A stretch of 64,000 nucleotides of DNA from Marinifilaceae bacterium (GCA_025210485.1 JAOARN010000151.1:55084-119083), one strand, 5' to 3'; counted from the stretch's first letter, positions 19,856 to 29,519 are shown. The notes: generated by a model not told the origin, from the sequence alone. Made by a program: numbers and translations.

Positions 19856-21190
19856 CTATGCAATATATTTTTCGCAACCAATAGTTTTATTCAAATTTAT
19901 TAATAATTCAAATTCACCACAAGAGCCAACTGTTAATTTAAAGGGTATGTTAGAGAATTTAAGTATTTCAAAGCACAACTGAATTTCTTTATCCAATGCT
20001 GAAAAAGAATCAATATTATAAGAATTTGAATAAGCTTTTGGGGTTAAATTACAAGTTTCGGGATTAATTTGTGTCTCAATCAGTATCCCAATGCTAGGTA
20101 CAGAATCAATACTTGAGATATAAATATCTGAATTTGAATTATCACAAACAAAAGCCAATATATTATTAACACAAATATGAACTAGTTGGAAATCACAATA
20201 ACAGTATAATTGATAAGATATCTTATTTTTAATTTTTTCAGTACTAATATTATTGGAGTCATAAACAACATAAATACTTTTATTGAGAATATCTTTAATT
20301 AAATGTTTTTTTATATTAAGCTTCTTGTATTCCTCAAGACACAACCAATATTGCATCGATTCCAACAAAGCATATGTTCGAGCAGCATTGTTTTTCACAA
20401 TATTAATTTCATTTTTCAATTTTGGATCAAGCCTCGTTCCCTCTAGAATATTAATAAAGCTTACCACACAGTTGATCGGATTTTTTAAATCGTGACCTAT
20501 TATTCGTAACAATTTTGTTTTAGTGCTAAGCTGAACACTCTTCTCTTTCTCCATTGATTCTAAAAAAAGTAATATGATCAATATTGGATGAATGCAACAT
20601 ATCATAATCCAAACAATATTTTGAATAATTTGTATTATATTATAATCAAAAATACTTAAAGCTTGGTTATTTATGACTATAAAAAGAATCTTGACTATAC
20701 TTATTAGAACAATTGGAAAAGAAGAAATAATAAAAACCCACATCAACTTAGACCTTTTCTTATGTAATGAAATTAAAACCAAGGCCAAAAGATATAGCAA
20801 ACAATGGTAAGATGAATTTATAATAGGCCATGCAAATGAATTATTATAACACAACAACATAGCAAAAAGAAAAGGTATAGGAATAAATATTAAATAAAAA
20901 GACCGATTATCCAGAAACTTAAATACATTGGCGAAAGAAAGAAAACATATTATCTCAATAATAAATGCAGGAAATGAAAAAACAGCCTGAATAAAAATAA
21001 ACTCATCACACAATCTAGAATGAATAAAGAATAAAAGTCCCATAAGATGTAAGACTCTAGAGCAGATATATAAATCTAAGACTAATGATTTTTTCACTAA
21101 TTTCACCTTTATGAAGCATAAAATTATAATTGAAAAAAAACACATTATCAAACATGTTCCTAGTAAAGATCTAATATCAAATATGGGCAT
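19856..21190 (-). CDS. Seven-TM histidine kinase-like protein with degenerate ATPase domain
   Basis: This 444-residue protein has about seven hydrophobic helices in its first 210 residues, then a coiled linker and a HisKA-like segment with a candidate phospho-His in RIIGHDLKNPINCVVSF. The following region should be HATPase_c, but only a weak N-box (CVNNILAFVCDN) remains. The DxGxG and later glycine boxes cannot be found, while the spacing to the end (FELLINLNK) is roughly right. It may be phosphorylated in trans or act as a pseudokinase. It is unusually Cys- and Ile-rich. It is encoded 75 bases upstream of the hybrid kinase on the same strand. Confidence 0.7.
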   Translation of the reverse strand: MPIFDIRSLLGTCLIMCFFSIIILCFIKVKLVKKSLVLDLYICSRVLHLMGLLFFIHSRLCDEFIFIQAVFSFPAFIIEIICFLSFANVFKFLDNRSFYLIFIPIPFLFAMLLCYNNSFAWPIINSSYHCLLYLLALVLISLHKKRSKLMWVFIISSFPIVLISIVKILFIVINNQALSIFDYNIIQIIQNIVWIMICCIHPILIILLFLESMEKEKSVQLSTKTKLLRIIGHDLKNPINCVVSFINILEGTRLDPKLKNEINIVKNNAARTYALLESMQYWLCLEEYKKLNIKKHLIKDILNKSIYVVYDSNNISTEKIKNKISYQLYCYCDFQLVHICVNNILAFVCDNSNSDIYISSIDSVPSIGILIETQINPETCNLTPKAYSNSYNIDSFSALDKEIQLCFEILKFSNIPFKLTVGSCGEFELLINLNKTIGCEKYIA

Positions 21191-21423
21191 TGTTTTTATT
21201 TTATATTAAACAAGCTGAAATATGTAGGTTTCATGAAAAAATAAGTATATCTATTTCGGAATACAATTATTCACTTAAGAGAAATTCAACTCACAATCTC
21301 AAAAAAAGAGTATTCTACTTTTCAAAAAAAGTTTTTTTTAGAAAATTAATAATAGCCTAAATATGCATCATAATAACATAAATACATATTTAGACTATTT
21401 AGTTAACTATCATAATAAGAATT

Positions 21424-22575
21424 TCACTTCTTATCACAACCTATATAATTTTGTAATTTCAACTGAGTATTTTCTAGTATTTTTTTATTTTTTGAATCTG
21501 ATTCATTACATATAGCCGAATTAATATCATCCAAAGCATCTGTTCTTTCAAGTCGTAGAATATTTTTAGCTGCTACTAATCTAACTTCAGCAATAGAATC
21601 TCTTAACATACCATTCAGCCATTTCTTTGCCGACCAACAACCATAGTTTACGGCATCATTCATTGCAGAAATTTTCTTTTCCTTAGTTGATTTTAGATCT
21701 CTTATTATCTGATCTTGCTTGGCAAGCATAATTGAGTCAAAAAGAATTTCTTTATCATAAAAACGAGGATTTACAGCATTAGGATATTCCAAGCTTGGTA
21801 AATTAAGACACCAACTAATCATTCTTGGTATCATCCAACGCATACCAGGACTAACCTCTGGATGCCCTACAAAACAACCTACTTTACCCTTACCAATTGA
21901 ATTGGTTACAATAAAAGGTCTATCATTTGTCATATTAGCAGGAGAGCCTTTCACTGTATGAACATCAGAAAGCATTGTAGCACAAGACTTAGCAGAATTT
22001 GACAAAGAATCTCTAAATAAGACAGGACCCTCATAGTAACTACAATATAAAGTATCTAAAGATTTTAGCTCAGGAAAGATAGTCTTTCCCCAATCCGAAA
22101 GAGAAAACTGAACGATTCCATGACCTCTATGGTCATGTTCTATATCTATTGCCTTATAATCAATAAAATTAAAACTTTTATAATTAGGTGTATTTGTCAT
22201 AATATAAGCTCCAGCACATATCCCTACAACAGCAAGACCTTTTTCTTGTACATAAGTTTTGATTCTTTTCATACCTAAATCACCCAAACTTTTGGTTTCA
22301 GCGCTTCCACTTCCACCTGGGAAAAGTATTGCATCATAATCATCCAGTTCATCACTCATTATCTGTGCCGCAGAAATTTGATTGACCTCCATTCTGGAAT
22401 CTATTTTTACTGCCTCAATAGCATCAATTATACACCAAGGTGAATCTCCATTAATATTAAAAACACCAACTTTTACAGTGGTTTTATTATCTTTTTGGGT
22501 TCCAACATATCTACACGAATTCATTAGTGAGACAAATGCTAGAATAGCAACAAAGGAGAGAACTATTTTTTTCAT
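21424..22575 (-). CDS. Glutamine-amidotransferase-like (BPL_N-type) lipoprotein
   Basis: This 383-residue protein has a lipoprotein signal ending LMNSCRY, then a class I glutamine-amidotransferase-like fold of the kind found in the N-terminal domain of some biotin protein ligases. Landmarks are VGVFNINGDSPWC, DAILFPGGSGSAE and the nucleophile elbow VVGICAGAY. The region HPEVSPGMRW near 245 fits the end of that domain. A helical tail of about 100 residues resembling HEAT-type helices follows. A lipid-anchored location outside the cytoplasm rules out ordinary biotin or amidotransfer chemistry with cytoplasmic partners. Its function is unknown. Confidence 0.72.
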   Translation of the reverse strand: MKKIVLSFVAILAFVSLMNSCRYVGTQKDNKTTVKVGVFNINGDSPWCIIDAIEAVKIDSRMEVNQISAAQIMSDELDDYDAILFPGGSGSAETKSLGDLGMKRIKTYVQEKGLAVVGICAGAYIMTNTPNYKSFNFIDYKAIDIEHDHRGHGIVQFSLSDWGKTIFPELKSLDTLYCSYYEGPVLFRDSLSNSAKSCATMLSDVHTVKGSPANMTNDRPFIVTNSIGKGKVGCFVGHPEVSPGMRWMIPRMISWCLNLPSLEYPNAVNPRFYDKEILFDSIMLAKQDQIIRDLKSTKEKKISAMNDAVNYGCWSAKKWLNGMLRDSIAEVRLVAAKNILRLERTDALDDINSAICNESDSKNKKILENTQLKLQNYIGCDKK

Positions 22576-23211
22576 AAATATTAAGTATCAATTTAGGTTT
22601 AAATATTTAGATATCATTATTCTACACTATATTAAATATTATTTAACAATAGAATTAATTAAAATTTACTGCCCTAAAATAATCATAAAAATAGGAATAT
22701 AAAACCTAATCTGATAATACTACATAGATATTAGATTTATCAGTAGCTAATACAGTTTATTTCTCAGTTCATAGTTATACATTTATATTTTAAGACAGTA
22801 GAACAAACTAATACGATTTTGGAATTCATAAATTAGTAGAAAAATTAATCATTTTTTAGCAAATCATAATAATATTTGTTTTATCTGTTTTATAATATCT
22901 ACTAGATTTAATCGTTAAGAACACGTTTTAATTGAGAAACAAACAGATTATCTAATATTATTCAAAACACACAATAAAACTGTAGCACAGAAATATAATT
23001 TCCATATATTATTATTTTGCGTATAATATTTTTTTCTCGTATTTTCAGTAATAGATAACATAAAACACATCATTGAAATATAATAAGAAATAAAACTAAC
23101 ATAAACTTGATGTTTTTAATTATATTTAAACTATTCTACTAGAATAAATCATTGAAATAACAATTACAAAAACTGAGTATTCTAATTTCTAAAACCCAAC
23201 ATAAAACAAAA
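22576..23211. other. Intergenic region between divergent genes
   Basis: About 635 AT-rich bases. It includes a motif near 23008-23036 (ATTATTATTTTGCGTATAAT then a T run) similar to one upstream of greA. No gene was seen. Confidence 0.5.
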
Positions 23212-24681
23212 ATGACTCGATTAGAGAAATACTTTAATAAATATAAAAATAATACGATTGGTAATAAAGCAAAGTTTAAAGGTCCTTATGGATGGAAAAA
23301 AATACTTTATTCCGACTGGATGGCATCAGGTAGATTTTATCATCCGATTGAAGAAATCATCTCAAAACAATTTGCTAGTTTATATGCCAACACACATACA
23401 GAATCGAACTATACTGGATGTATGACGACCAAGGCATATAAAAAAGCAAATCAAATAATCAAAGATCACGTTAATGCTTCGGATAAGGACATCTTAATTC
23501 ATTCAGGATTTGGAATGACATCAGCAATAAATAAACTTCAGAGAATACTAGGTTTAAAAAGCTGCGGACATGTCAACAAGCTAGGATGCCACAAAGAAAA
23601 TGAAAAAACTTTAATTTTAATTTCACATATGGAGCATCACTCCAACCAAACCTCTTGGTATGAAACAAATGCTGAAGTTATAATAGTTCCTCCTGATGAA
23701 AATTTAAATTTCGATTTAAACAATCTTAAAGACTGTTTAGAGCAAAATAAATCAAGATCTAGAATCATTGGTTCATTTACAGCATGCTCAAATGTAACTG
23801 GCATACAAAATCCTGTGCACAAAATTGCCAAATTGATGCATGAATACAATGCTTTGTGTTTTATTGATTACTCCAGTTCGGCTCCATATGTTGATATAAA
23901 CATGCATCCTGAATCAGAAGAAGAAAAACTAGATGGAATATTTTTTTCACCTCATAAATTCCTTGGAGGGCCAGGAAGCTCAGGAATATTAATTTTCAAT
24001 TCAATTCTTTATAAAATAAGTGCTCCAGACAAACCAGGCGGAGGCACAGTAGACTGGACCAACCCATGGGGTAAACATAAATACACTGACAATATTGAGG
24101 AGAGAGAAGATGGAGGAACCCCAGGTATAATACAAAACATAAAAACTGCCTTAGCAATAAAACTAAAAGAGCAAATGAACACAGCCAAAATATTGGCAAG
24201 AGAAGAAGAACAAGTTAAATACACGTTTTCACTATTAGACAAATTGCCACAAGTAAAAATACTGGCAAATGAAAACAGGAATAGATTAGGAGTTTTTTCA
24301 TTCTATATAGAAGACATTCATTACAATCTAGTAGTAAAGATACTTAGTGAAAAATTTGGCATACAAACTAGAGGAGGATGCGCTTGCGCAGGAACTTATG
24401 GACATTATTTACTAGGAGTGGACGAGATTCGATCTACAGAGATAACAAACTTAATTGACACGGGAGATTTTTCGAGCAAGCCTGGTTGGGTAAGGTTTTC
24501 GATACATCCAACTACAACAAATAAGGAAATTTTATATTTTGCAAAATCTCTCTCTACTCTTATTAAGAATATTGACAAATGGAAAAGTTTTTATTTATAC
24601 GATAAAAGAACTAATGAATTTTATCATAAAAAATTTAATTATTACTTTGACAAACAACTAGAAAACATAATTAAACTTTGA
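23212..24681 (+). CDS. Class V aminotransferase-fold PLP enzyme, cysteine desulfurase-like
   Basis: This 489-residue PLP enzyme belongs to the fold group of cysteine desulfurases and selenocysteine lyases. It shows the MEHHSN motif that stacks on PLP, DYSSSAPY with the PLP-binding Asp region, the Schiff-base lysine in FFSPHKFLGGPGSSG, and a RGGCACAGTYGHYLLG loop with two cysteines where desulfurases have the catalytic Cys. It is longer than SufS (about 410) through an N-terminal extension and a 60-residue C-terminal tail. Substrate is uncertain. It lies 87 bases upstream of the Ni-SOD-like gene on the same strand and could be co-expressed. Confidence 0.8.
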   Translation: MTRLEKYFNKYKNNTIGNKAKFKGPYGWKKILYSDWMASGRFYHPIEEIISKQFASLYANTHTESNYTGCMTTKAYKKANQIIKDHVNASDKDILIHSGFGMTSAINKLQRILGLKSCGHVNKLGCHKENEKTLILISHMEHHSNQTSWYETNAEVIIVPPDENLNFDLNNLKDCLEQNKSRSRIIGSFTACSNVTGIQNPVHKIAKLMHEYNALCFIDYSSSAPYVDINMHPESEEEKLDGIFFSPHKFLGGPGSSGILIFNSILYKISAPDKPGGGTVDWTNPWGKHKYTDNIEEREDGGTPGIIQNIKTALAIKLKEQMNTAKILAREEEQVKYTFSLLDKLPQVKILANENRNRLGVFSFYIEDIHYNLVVKILSEKFGIQTRGGCACAGTYGHYLLGVDEIRSTEITNLIDTGDFSSKPGWVRFSIHPTTTNKEILYFAKSLSTLIKNIDKWKSFYLYDKRTNEFYHKKFNYYFDKQLENIIKL

Positions 24682-24768
24682 AAATAAATTAGATTACTGT
24701 ACATAAATTTGTTTAAATTAGTAAGTAAATAATCTAGAATAACAAATTATTTATTAAAACTAACAAAT

Positions 24769-25239
24769 ATGAAAAAGTCGGTAAAATTATTAATTTTATT
24801 TATCTGTTTAATAACCAGTAGTTTTATTTTTTCATCTCACAAACTACCTCATTGCGAGATTCCGTGTGGAGTTTATGGTGACTCATTGAGAGTTTCTTTA
24901 CTAAAAGAGCATGTAAAAACCATTGAAAAAAGCATGAAAGAGATAAAAAACTTAGAAATGATGGCAAAACCCAATCACAATCAACTAATCAGATGGGTTA
25001 TCAACAAAGAAGAACACTGTAAAAAGATCCAAGACATAGCCACTCAATACTTTATGTTTCAAAGAGTAAAAGAGATAGTTGACATAAATAAAGAAAAGAA
25101 GAAAATGAAACTACTCAGCAGTCTTCACAAAATATGCATAATCGCAATGAAGATGAAACAACAGACAGAAATGAAACTAACAAAAGAATGCCTCAAAGAA
25201 ATAACTAATTTCGAACATATGTATTTCCATAAGCATTAA
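24769..25239 (+). CDS. Exported nickel superoxide dismutase-like protein (Sod_Ni family)
   Basis: The segment HCEIPCGVYGD (residues 28-38) is the nickel hook of Ni-SOD (HCxxPCGVY in Streptomyces SodN), where the first His, both Cys and the N-terminal amine bind nickel. It is followed by a helical region with the family's EHVKTIEKSMKEI and NKEEHCKKIQDIATQYF helices, as in the Ni-SOD four-helix bundle. Unlike classic SodN, which has a short pro-peptide, this protein starts with a Sec-type signal (KKSVKLLILFICLITSSFIF), so export is predicted. Activity would need cleavage just before His28. No sodX-like protease is in the window. The protein is Lys- and Met-rich. Confidence 0.8.
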   Translation: MKKSVKLLILFICLITSSFIFSSHKLPHCEIPCGVYGDSLRVSLLKEHVKTIEKSMKEIKNLEMMAKPNHNQLIRWVINKEEHCKKIQDIATQYFMFQRVKEIVDINKEKKKMKLLSSLHKICIIAMKMKQQTEMKLTKECLKEITNFEHMYFHKH

Positions 25240-25280
25240 AAAAACACTCCCATTGAATTGATTCAATGGGAGTGTTTTTT
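25238..25280. terminator. Bidirectional terminator between the Ni-SOD-like gene and menB
   Basis: CACTCCCATTGAAT (25245-25258) pairs perfectly with ATTCAATGGGAGTG (25261-25274), with an A run on the left and a T run on the right, between convergent genes. Confidence 0.93.
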
Positions 25281-25286
25281 GAAATA

Positions 25287-26111
25287 TTATCCTGGAAATT
25301 TAGGGAATTTTTTAAATTCAGGATCTCGTTTTTCAAGGAATGCATTTTTACCCTCTTGCGCCTCTTCCATTAGATAATACATAAGAGTTGCATCTCCTGC
25401 AAATTCCATCAAGCCTCTTTGTCCGTCAAGTTCTGCATTAAGTCCGCGCTTAATCATTCTAATTGCCATTGGACTTCTTTGCATAATAATTTGACACCAC
25501 TCAACAGTCACATCTTCAAGTTCATCAAGTTCAACAACCTTGTTAACCATACCCATTTCTTCAGCTTCATCAGCAGTATACTGTTGACATAAGAACCAAA
25601 TCTCACGAGCTTTCTTTTGTCCCACGTGACGAGCCAAGTATGAAGAACCAAAACCTGCGTCAAAACTTCCAACCTTAGGACCCGTTTGACCAAATTTAGC
25701 ATTTTTTGAAGCAATTGTTAAATCGCAAACAACGTGCAGCACATGTCCTCCACCTATAGAATATCCGTTAACCATAGCAATTACAGGTTTAGGAATAGAA
25801 CGAATAGCCTTATGTAAATCTAGAACATTTAATCGAGGTACACCATTATCATCAATATAACCACCAGTTCCTTTTACATTTTGATCACCTCCCGAACAAA
25901 ATGCCTTATCACCTGTCCCTGTTAAGATAATAGTATAAATATCTGCTCTCTCACGACAAATCTGCATAGCATCCAACATATCAAAAACAGTTTGAGGGCG
26001 AAAAGCATTGTAAACCTCAGGGCGATTAATAGTAATCTTAGCTATACCTTCGAAGAAATCAAATTTGATATCTTCATATTGTTTAATCTCAGTCCAATTT
26101 CTAGTCATCAT
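25287..26111 (-). CDS. menB: 1,4-dihydroxy-2-naphthoyl-CoA synthase
   Basis: MenB closes the second ring of menaquinone by cyclising O-succinylbenzoyl-CoA. The 274-residue crotonase-fold protein has [12 protein letters not shown], the oxyanion-hole segment [18 protein letters not shown] and the MenB-specific [20 protein letters not shown] with the catalytic Asp, ending [17 protein letters not shown]. The start overlaps the menD end by 11 bases. Two in-frame ATGs (26109 and 26106) are equally plausible. Menaquinone is the usual Bacteroidota respiratory quinone. Confidence 0.97.
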   Translation of the reverse strand: MMTRNWTEIKQYEDIKFDFFEGIAKITINRPEVYNAFRPQTVFDMLDAMQICRERADIYTIILTGTGDKAFCSGGDQNVKGTGGYIDDNGVPRLNVLDLHKAIRSIPKPVIAMVNGYSIGGGHVLHVVCDLTIASKNAKFGQTGPKVGSFDAGFGSSYLARHVGQKKAREIWFLCQQYTADEAEEMGMVNKVVELDELEDVTVEWCQIIMQRSPMAIRMIKRGLNAELDGQRGLMEFAGDATLMYYLMEEAQEGKNAFLEKRDPEFKKFPKFPG

Positions 26112-27798
26112 AATTGGTTTTTATATATTTAAAATATTCTTTTAATACATCATTACTTTCTTCATAATCCGTTAATAGCTCAAGCAGAATAGGCTTATCA
26201 TTCACTGCAAAAAATTCTTCTAATTTGCTATCTATATCATCTGAAGAATTTACCTGTACATAAGATATACCATATCTAGCAGCAATATTTTGTACAGACA
26301 TATTATGTTTTGCTACAAAATATTCTTCTAATTCATGCTTTGACAAATCATCAGAAATAAATCCAAAGATAGAACCTCCTGAATTATTTACTACAATTAT
26401 TTTAAAATTTTGAGGCAAATATTTATTCCAGTAAGCATTAGAATCATACATAAAGCTAATATCTCCTGTGATAAGCAAACTTGGCAATTTAGTGGCATTA
26501 GCTGCACCAATTGCTGTTGAGCTACTACCATCGATTCCGGACACCCCTCTATTAGAATAATTATTTATCATTCTATTCCAATCGAATAATTGTATATATC
26601 TAATAACAGAGCTATTTGACACTTGAATATGATAATTCGGAGGTACAGATTTAACTATACTATCATAAACTTTAAAATCTGACCAAGGAACAGATTTTGT
26701 AAATTTATTATGTAAACAACTAGATATTTTTGCTTTTCGAAGCCAATTGTTTTTAAATATGGAATTCGATTTTTGGACAAATACATCCTTTAATTGCTCA
26801 AAAAACTGATATGGATTGATATCAATATGTTTTGTTAAATTTTGATATGTATCAACAAATCTATTTTCTTCACCAACATAAAAGTGGGTATTCAGATTAT
26901 TTCTGCGTACAAATTGTTTTATTTTTTTTGATATCAATGGGCCTCCAACACTGATTAATAAATCAGGCATAAAATCGGATTCTTCAGATTCACTTATACT
27001 AGCTAATACCCTATCAATATTAGCAATATAACTATCAGAATAAATACGAGAGACAGATTCACTTAATATAATTACTTTATTAGACACAGATATCTCCTTT
27101 ATCAATTTTTCCAAATTATGATTCTTAGGAAGCATTGCCATAATAATCATAATCTTATTACTTTCATTAATAGTATTGGAAATATATTCTAATGATTGCT
27201 CAGTTAATATAGTATCATTTTCAATAATATGATTTAACTGATGACCGATATCTTGCTCTTTTTTCCCATACAAAGGTTCTTTTAATGGTATATTAATATG
27301 CACAGGTCCCATCGGAGAACTAACTGATTTAGACAATGCAAAAGATATTTTTCTTTTATATTCAACCTGATTTTCAGCAATCATAACAGGCAGCGCACAA
27401 GAATGTTTAACTATATTATCAAACAAATTTTCCTGTCTGATAGTTTGTGAGTCATCAATATCTATCATTTCCCTAGGTCTGTCGGCTGACAATACTATTA
27501 ATGGTAACTTTTGGTAATATGCTTCGGATAGTGCGGGCCCATAATTTAACAAAGCTGATCCAGAGGTACATATTAAAGCTACTGGTTGATAAGATTGCTG
27601 AGACAAACCAAGTGCAAAATATGCAGCACTGCGCTCATCTACAATAACATAATCTTCTATTTCGGGATGATTAGCAAAACCTATTATTAAAGGTGCATTT
27701 CTTGATCCAGGAGAAATGACTACCTTTTTGACTCCATAACTTAAACACAATTCAATTATATGTTGAACTGCTTCTATACTTGATCCTATATATTTCAT
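26101..27798 (-). CDS. menD: 2-succinyl-5-enolpyruvyl-6-hydroxy-3-cyclohexene-1-carboxylate synthase
   Basis: MenD is the thiamine-diphosphate enzyme that joins isochorismate and 2-oxoglutarate in menaquinone synthesis. The 565-residue length is typical. It shows SPGSRNAPL near the start, the cofactor-activating Glu in [48 protein letters not shown] and the ThDP/Mg segment [14 protein letters not shown]...[10 protein letters not shown]. It overlaps menB and forms the menDB core. The usual menF partner is not adjacent: upstream is an intergenic repeat region. Confidence 0.96.
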   Translation of the reverse strand: MKYIGSSIEAVQHIIELCLSYGVKKVVISPGSRNAPLIIGFANHPEIEDYVIVDERSAAYFALGLSQQSYQPVALICTSGSALLNYGPALSEAYYQKLPLIVLSADRPREMIDIDDSQTIRQENLFDNIVKHSCALPVMIAENQVEYKRKISFALSKSVSSPMGPVHINIPLKEPLYGKKEQDIGHQLNHIIENDTILTEQSLEYISNTINESNKIMIIMAMLPKNHNLEKLIKEISVSNKVIILSESVSRIYSDSYIANIDRVLASISESEESDFMPDLLISVGGPLISKKIKQFVRRNNLNTHFYVGEENRFVDTYQNLTKHIDINPYQFFEQLKDVFVQKSNSIFKNNWLRKAKISSCLHNKFTKSVPWSDFKVYDSIVKSVPPNYHIQVSNSSVIRYIQLFDWNRMINNYSNRGVSGIDGSSSTAIGAANATKLPSLLITGDISFMYDSNAYWNKYLPQNFKIIVVNNSGGSIFGFISDDLSKHELEEYFVAKHNMSVQNIAARYGISYVQVNSSDDIDSKLEEFFAVNDKPILLELLTDYEESNDVLKEYFKYIKTNYDD

Positions 27799-28214
27799 AA
27801 ATTAAAATTTCATCGAAAAGTTCAAAAACAAATACTAAATGATCTGAGGTCAAAATTAACAATCATCAAGTTTATTTAAATGCAAGTTAAACAATAAATT
27901 TTATTGGATTTTATATCTAGGAGAAATAATTTGAATTCGAACAAATATTTGAATCCACATATAGGCATATAAGATATTTTAAAAAGCTAGGAGGTAAAAA
28001 ACATAATATTGGAAATTGCAATAGCTAGTCATAATTTGAAACATAATGTTCTAATAAGTAGCTCTATACTTAAATATTTAACTTTATAAATTATATAATC
28101 TCGAGATTTAGAGAAAATGGCTTAATTTTGGACCAGTGTAAGTACAAGATGGTTTAATTTTAGAAATTATTTATTAATGCATATTTCAGGCTTACAGCCT
28201 TTTATTTTTCATAT

Positions 28215-28247
28215 AACAAAGCCCAATGCGATGCATTGGGCTTTGTT
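28215..28247. repeat. Perfect 33-bp palindrome
   Basis: AACAAAGCCCAATGC (28215-28229), loop GAT, then its exact complement (28233-28247): a 15-bp perfect hairpin. Part of its right arm plus the following unit recurs at 28382-28417. Confidence 0.95.
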
Positions 28248-28250
28248 ATT

Positions 28251-28480
28251 TATGCCTTTCAGGCAAGATAAATTAATTTTTAATAAAGCAAAGCATAAAG
28301 AATGGGATATATATGTCTTACAGCCAAGGTAAATGAATTATTATTTTCAGATTGAAAAACCATATTCGCAGAAAACAATTCATTGAGCTTTGTTATTTAT
28401 GCCTTTCAGGCAAGATATATCAATTCCCAATAGAACAGTGTTCCCGACAGTGTTCTTATGCCTTTTTAGACAGGATATAA
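28251..28480 (+). repeat. Four degenerate short hairpin units
   Basis: Units of the form TATGCCTTTCAGGCAAGATA begin near 28251, 28311 (ATATGTCTTACAGCCAAGGT), 28398 and 28457 (TATGCCTTTTTAGACAGGAT). Each could fold as GCC-loop-GGC. The uneven spacing (about 60-87) argues against a CRISPR. Confidence 0.75.
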
Positions 28481-28860
28481 GTCATCATTATTTCTTTCTA
28501 CCACAGAATTACCTTATGTTTTATAACCCCACAATTAAAACAAGCCTGAAAGACTAATATTTGTGCATTACCAAATTTAATATCACAATGAATTGGGTTG
28601 CGTTATATATACTCTTCAGACAGATACTATACTTGGAATATTATAGTTCTTAAAATCTTTTAACAATAATTTTTTACACATTTTTACTTTTATCATAAAT
28701 ATTCCTTTCATAATATGATTTACATCTTTTTTTATACAGTTTAACTAAACTATATTCATAATTTTATGTAGTCTACCTATTATTTAAACTGCTCCCTCAT
28801 AAATTCAACTTTTAGACTTTGGTTTTTAAATTTTGTATTATTGAGCAAACTAAGTACAAC

Positions 28861-28896
28861 AAAAAAGGGACAAGAATTAGTATCTCACCCCTTTTT
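28861..28896 (-). terminator. Possible terminator of the Mn-type SOD gene
   Basis: AAAAAGGG (28862-28869) can pair with CCCTTTTT (28889-28896); on the minus strand a T run follows. It lies 20 bases past the stop. The core has only three G-C pairs. Confidence 0.5.
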
Positions 28897-28916
28897 GACT
28901 TTATTGCTATTATGTA

Positions 28917-29519
28917 TTATGATTTATACAGTTTGAAAACTGCATCCCAATTTATAACTTTCCAAAAGTCAGCTATAAAATCAGGTCTTCTATTTTGATA
29001 CTTAAGATAATAAGCATGCTCCCATACATCAATTGTTAGAATTGGTTTACCCTTGATATCAGCATCACACATCAATGGGTTAACTTGATTTGAAGTGGAA
29101 CAGACAACAAGCTTACCGTTATCTTGTTTCACCAACCATGCCCAACCCGATCCAAACTGAGTAGCTGCCACATTTTCAAATTCAGATTTAAAATTATCGA
29201 AACTACCAAAGTCTTTTTCAATTGCACTAAGAAGTTCTCCTTGAGGTGCTCCACCTTTGTTAGGTGCAATAACCGACCAATACAGGTTATGATTATAATA
29301 ACCTCCACCATTATTTCTCACAGCAGCTGGATACTTATTTATATTGGCAAATATTTCTTCGATTGACTGATTTTCTATATTAGCATCAGCGATAGCAGCA
29401 TTAAATTTTGCAGTATATGCAGCATGATGCTTAGAATGATGAATCTCCATAGTGCGAGCATCCAATATAGGTTCCAAATCAGAATAGGAATAATTTAATT
29501 TAGGTAATTCAAAACTCAT
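28917..29519 (-). CDS. sodA: Superoxide dismutase, Mn/Fe family (Mn-type signature)
   Basis: This enzyme dismutates superoxide to hydrogen peroxide and oxygen. The 200-residue product keeps all four metal ligands: His in MEIHHSKHH, His in YYNHNLYW, and Asp and His in DVWEHAYY. Metal-preference markers lean to manganese: GGGYYNHNLYW has the glycine of Mn enzymes, and TSNQVNPL has Gln at the position that is the Mn-type Gln146 (Ala or Gly in most Fe enzymes). There is no signal peptide, so it is cytoplasmic. A hairpin with a T run lies in the leader region. Cambialistic use of iron cannot be excluded. Confidence 0.94.
   Translation of the reverse strand: MSFELPKLNYSYSDLEPILDARTMEIHHSKHHAAYTAKFNAAIADANIENQSIEEIFANINKYPAAVRNNGGGYYNHNLYWSVIAPNKGGAPQGELLSAIEKDFGSFDNFKSEFENVAATQFGSGWAWLVKQDNGKLVVCSTSNQVNPLMCDADIKGKPILTIDVWEHAYYLKYQNRRPDFIADFWKVINWDAVFKLYKS

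Larger units (their letters stand above)
28130..28791 (+). repeat. Dispersed repeat element, copy A (long form)
   Basis: The outer parts (about 28130-28220 and 28650-28791) match copy B at 37145-37424 at roughly 80% by eye, in the same orientation. Copy A has an extra internal block of about 380 bases holding a 33-bp palindrome and four short GCC-n-GGC hairpin units. No transposase frame is present. The short palindromes recall REP sequences mobilised by IS200-like transposases. Confidence 0.75.
27799..28916. other. Long intergenic region with palindromic repeat element
   Basis: About 1.1 kb without a convincing gene. The right two-thirds (28130-28791) is a dispersed repeat, described separately, and the sodA terminator candidate is at 28861-28896. 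Confidence 0.6.

Noticed and set aside
28251..28480. Possible CRISPR array
   Set aside because: The units are degenerate and spaced 60-87 bases apart, with no uniform spacers and no cas genes.
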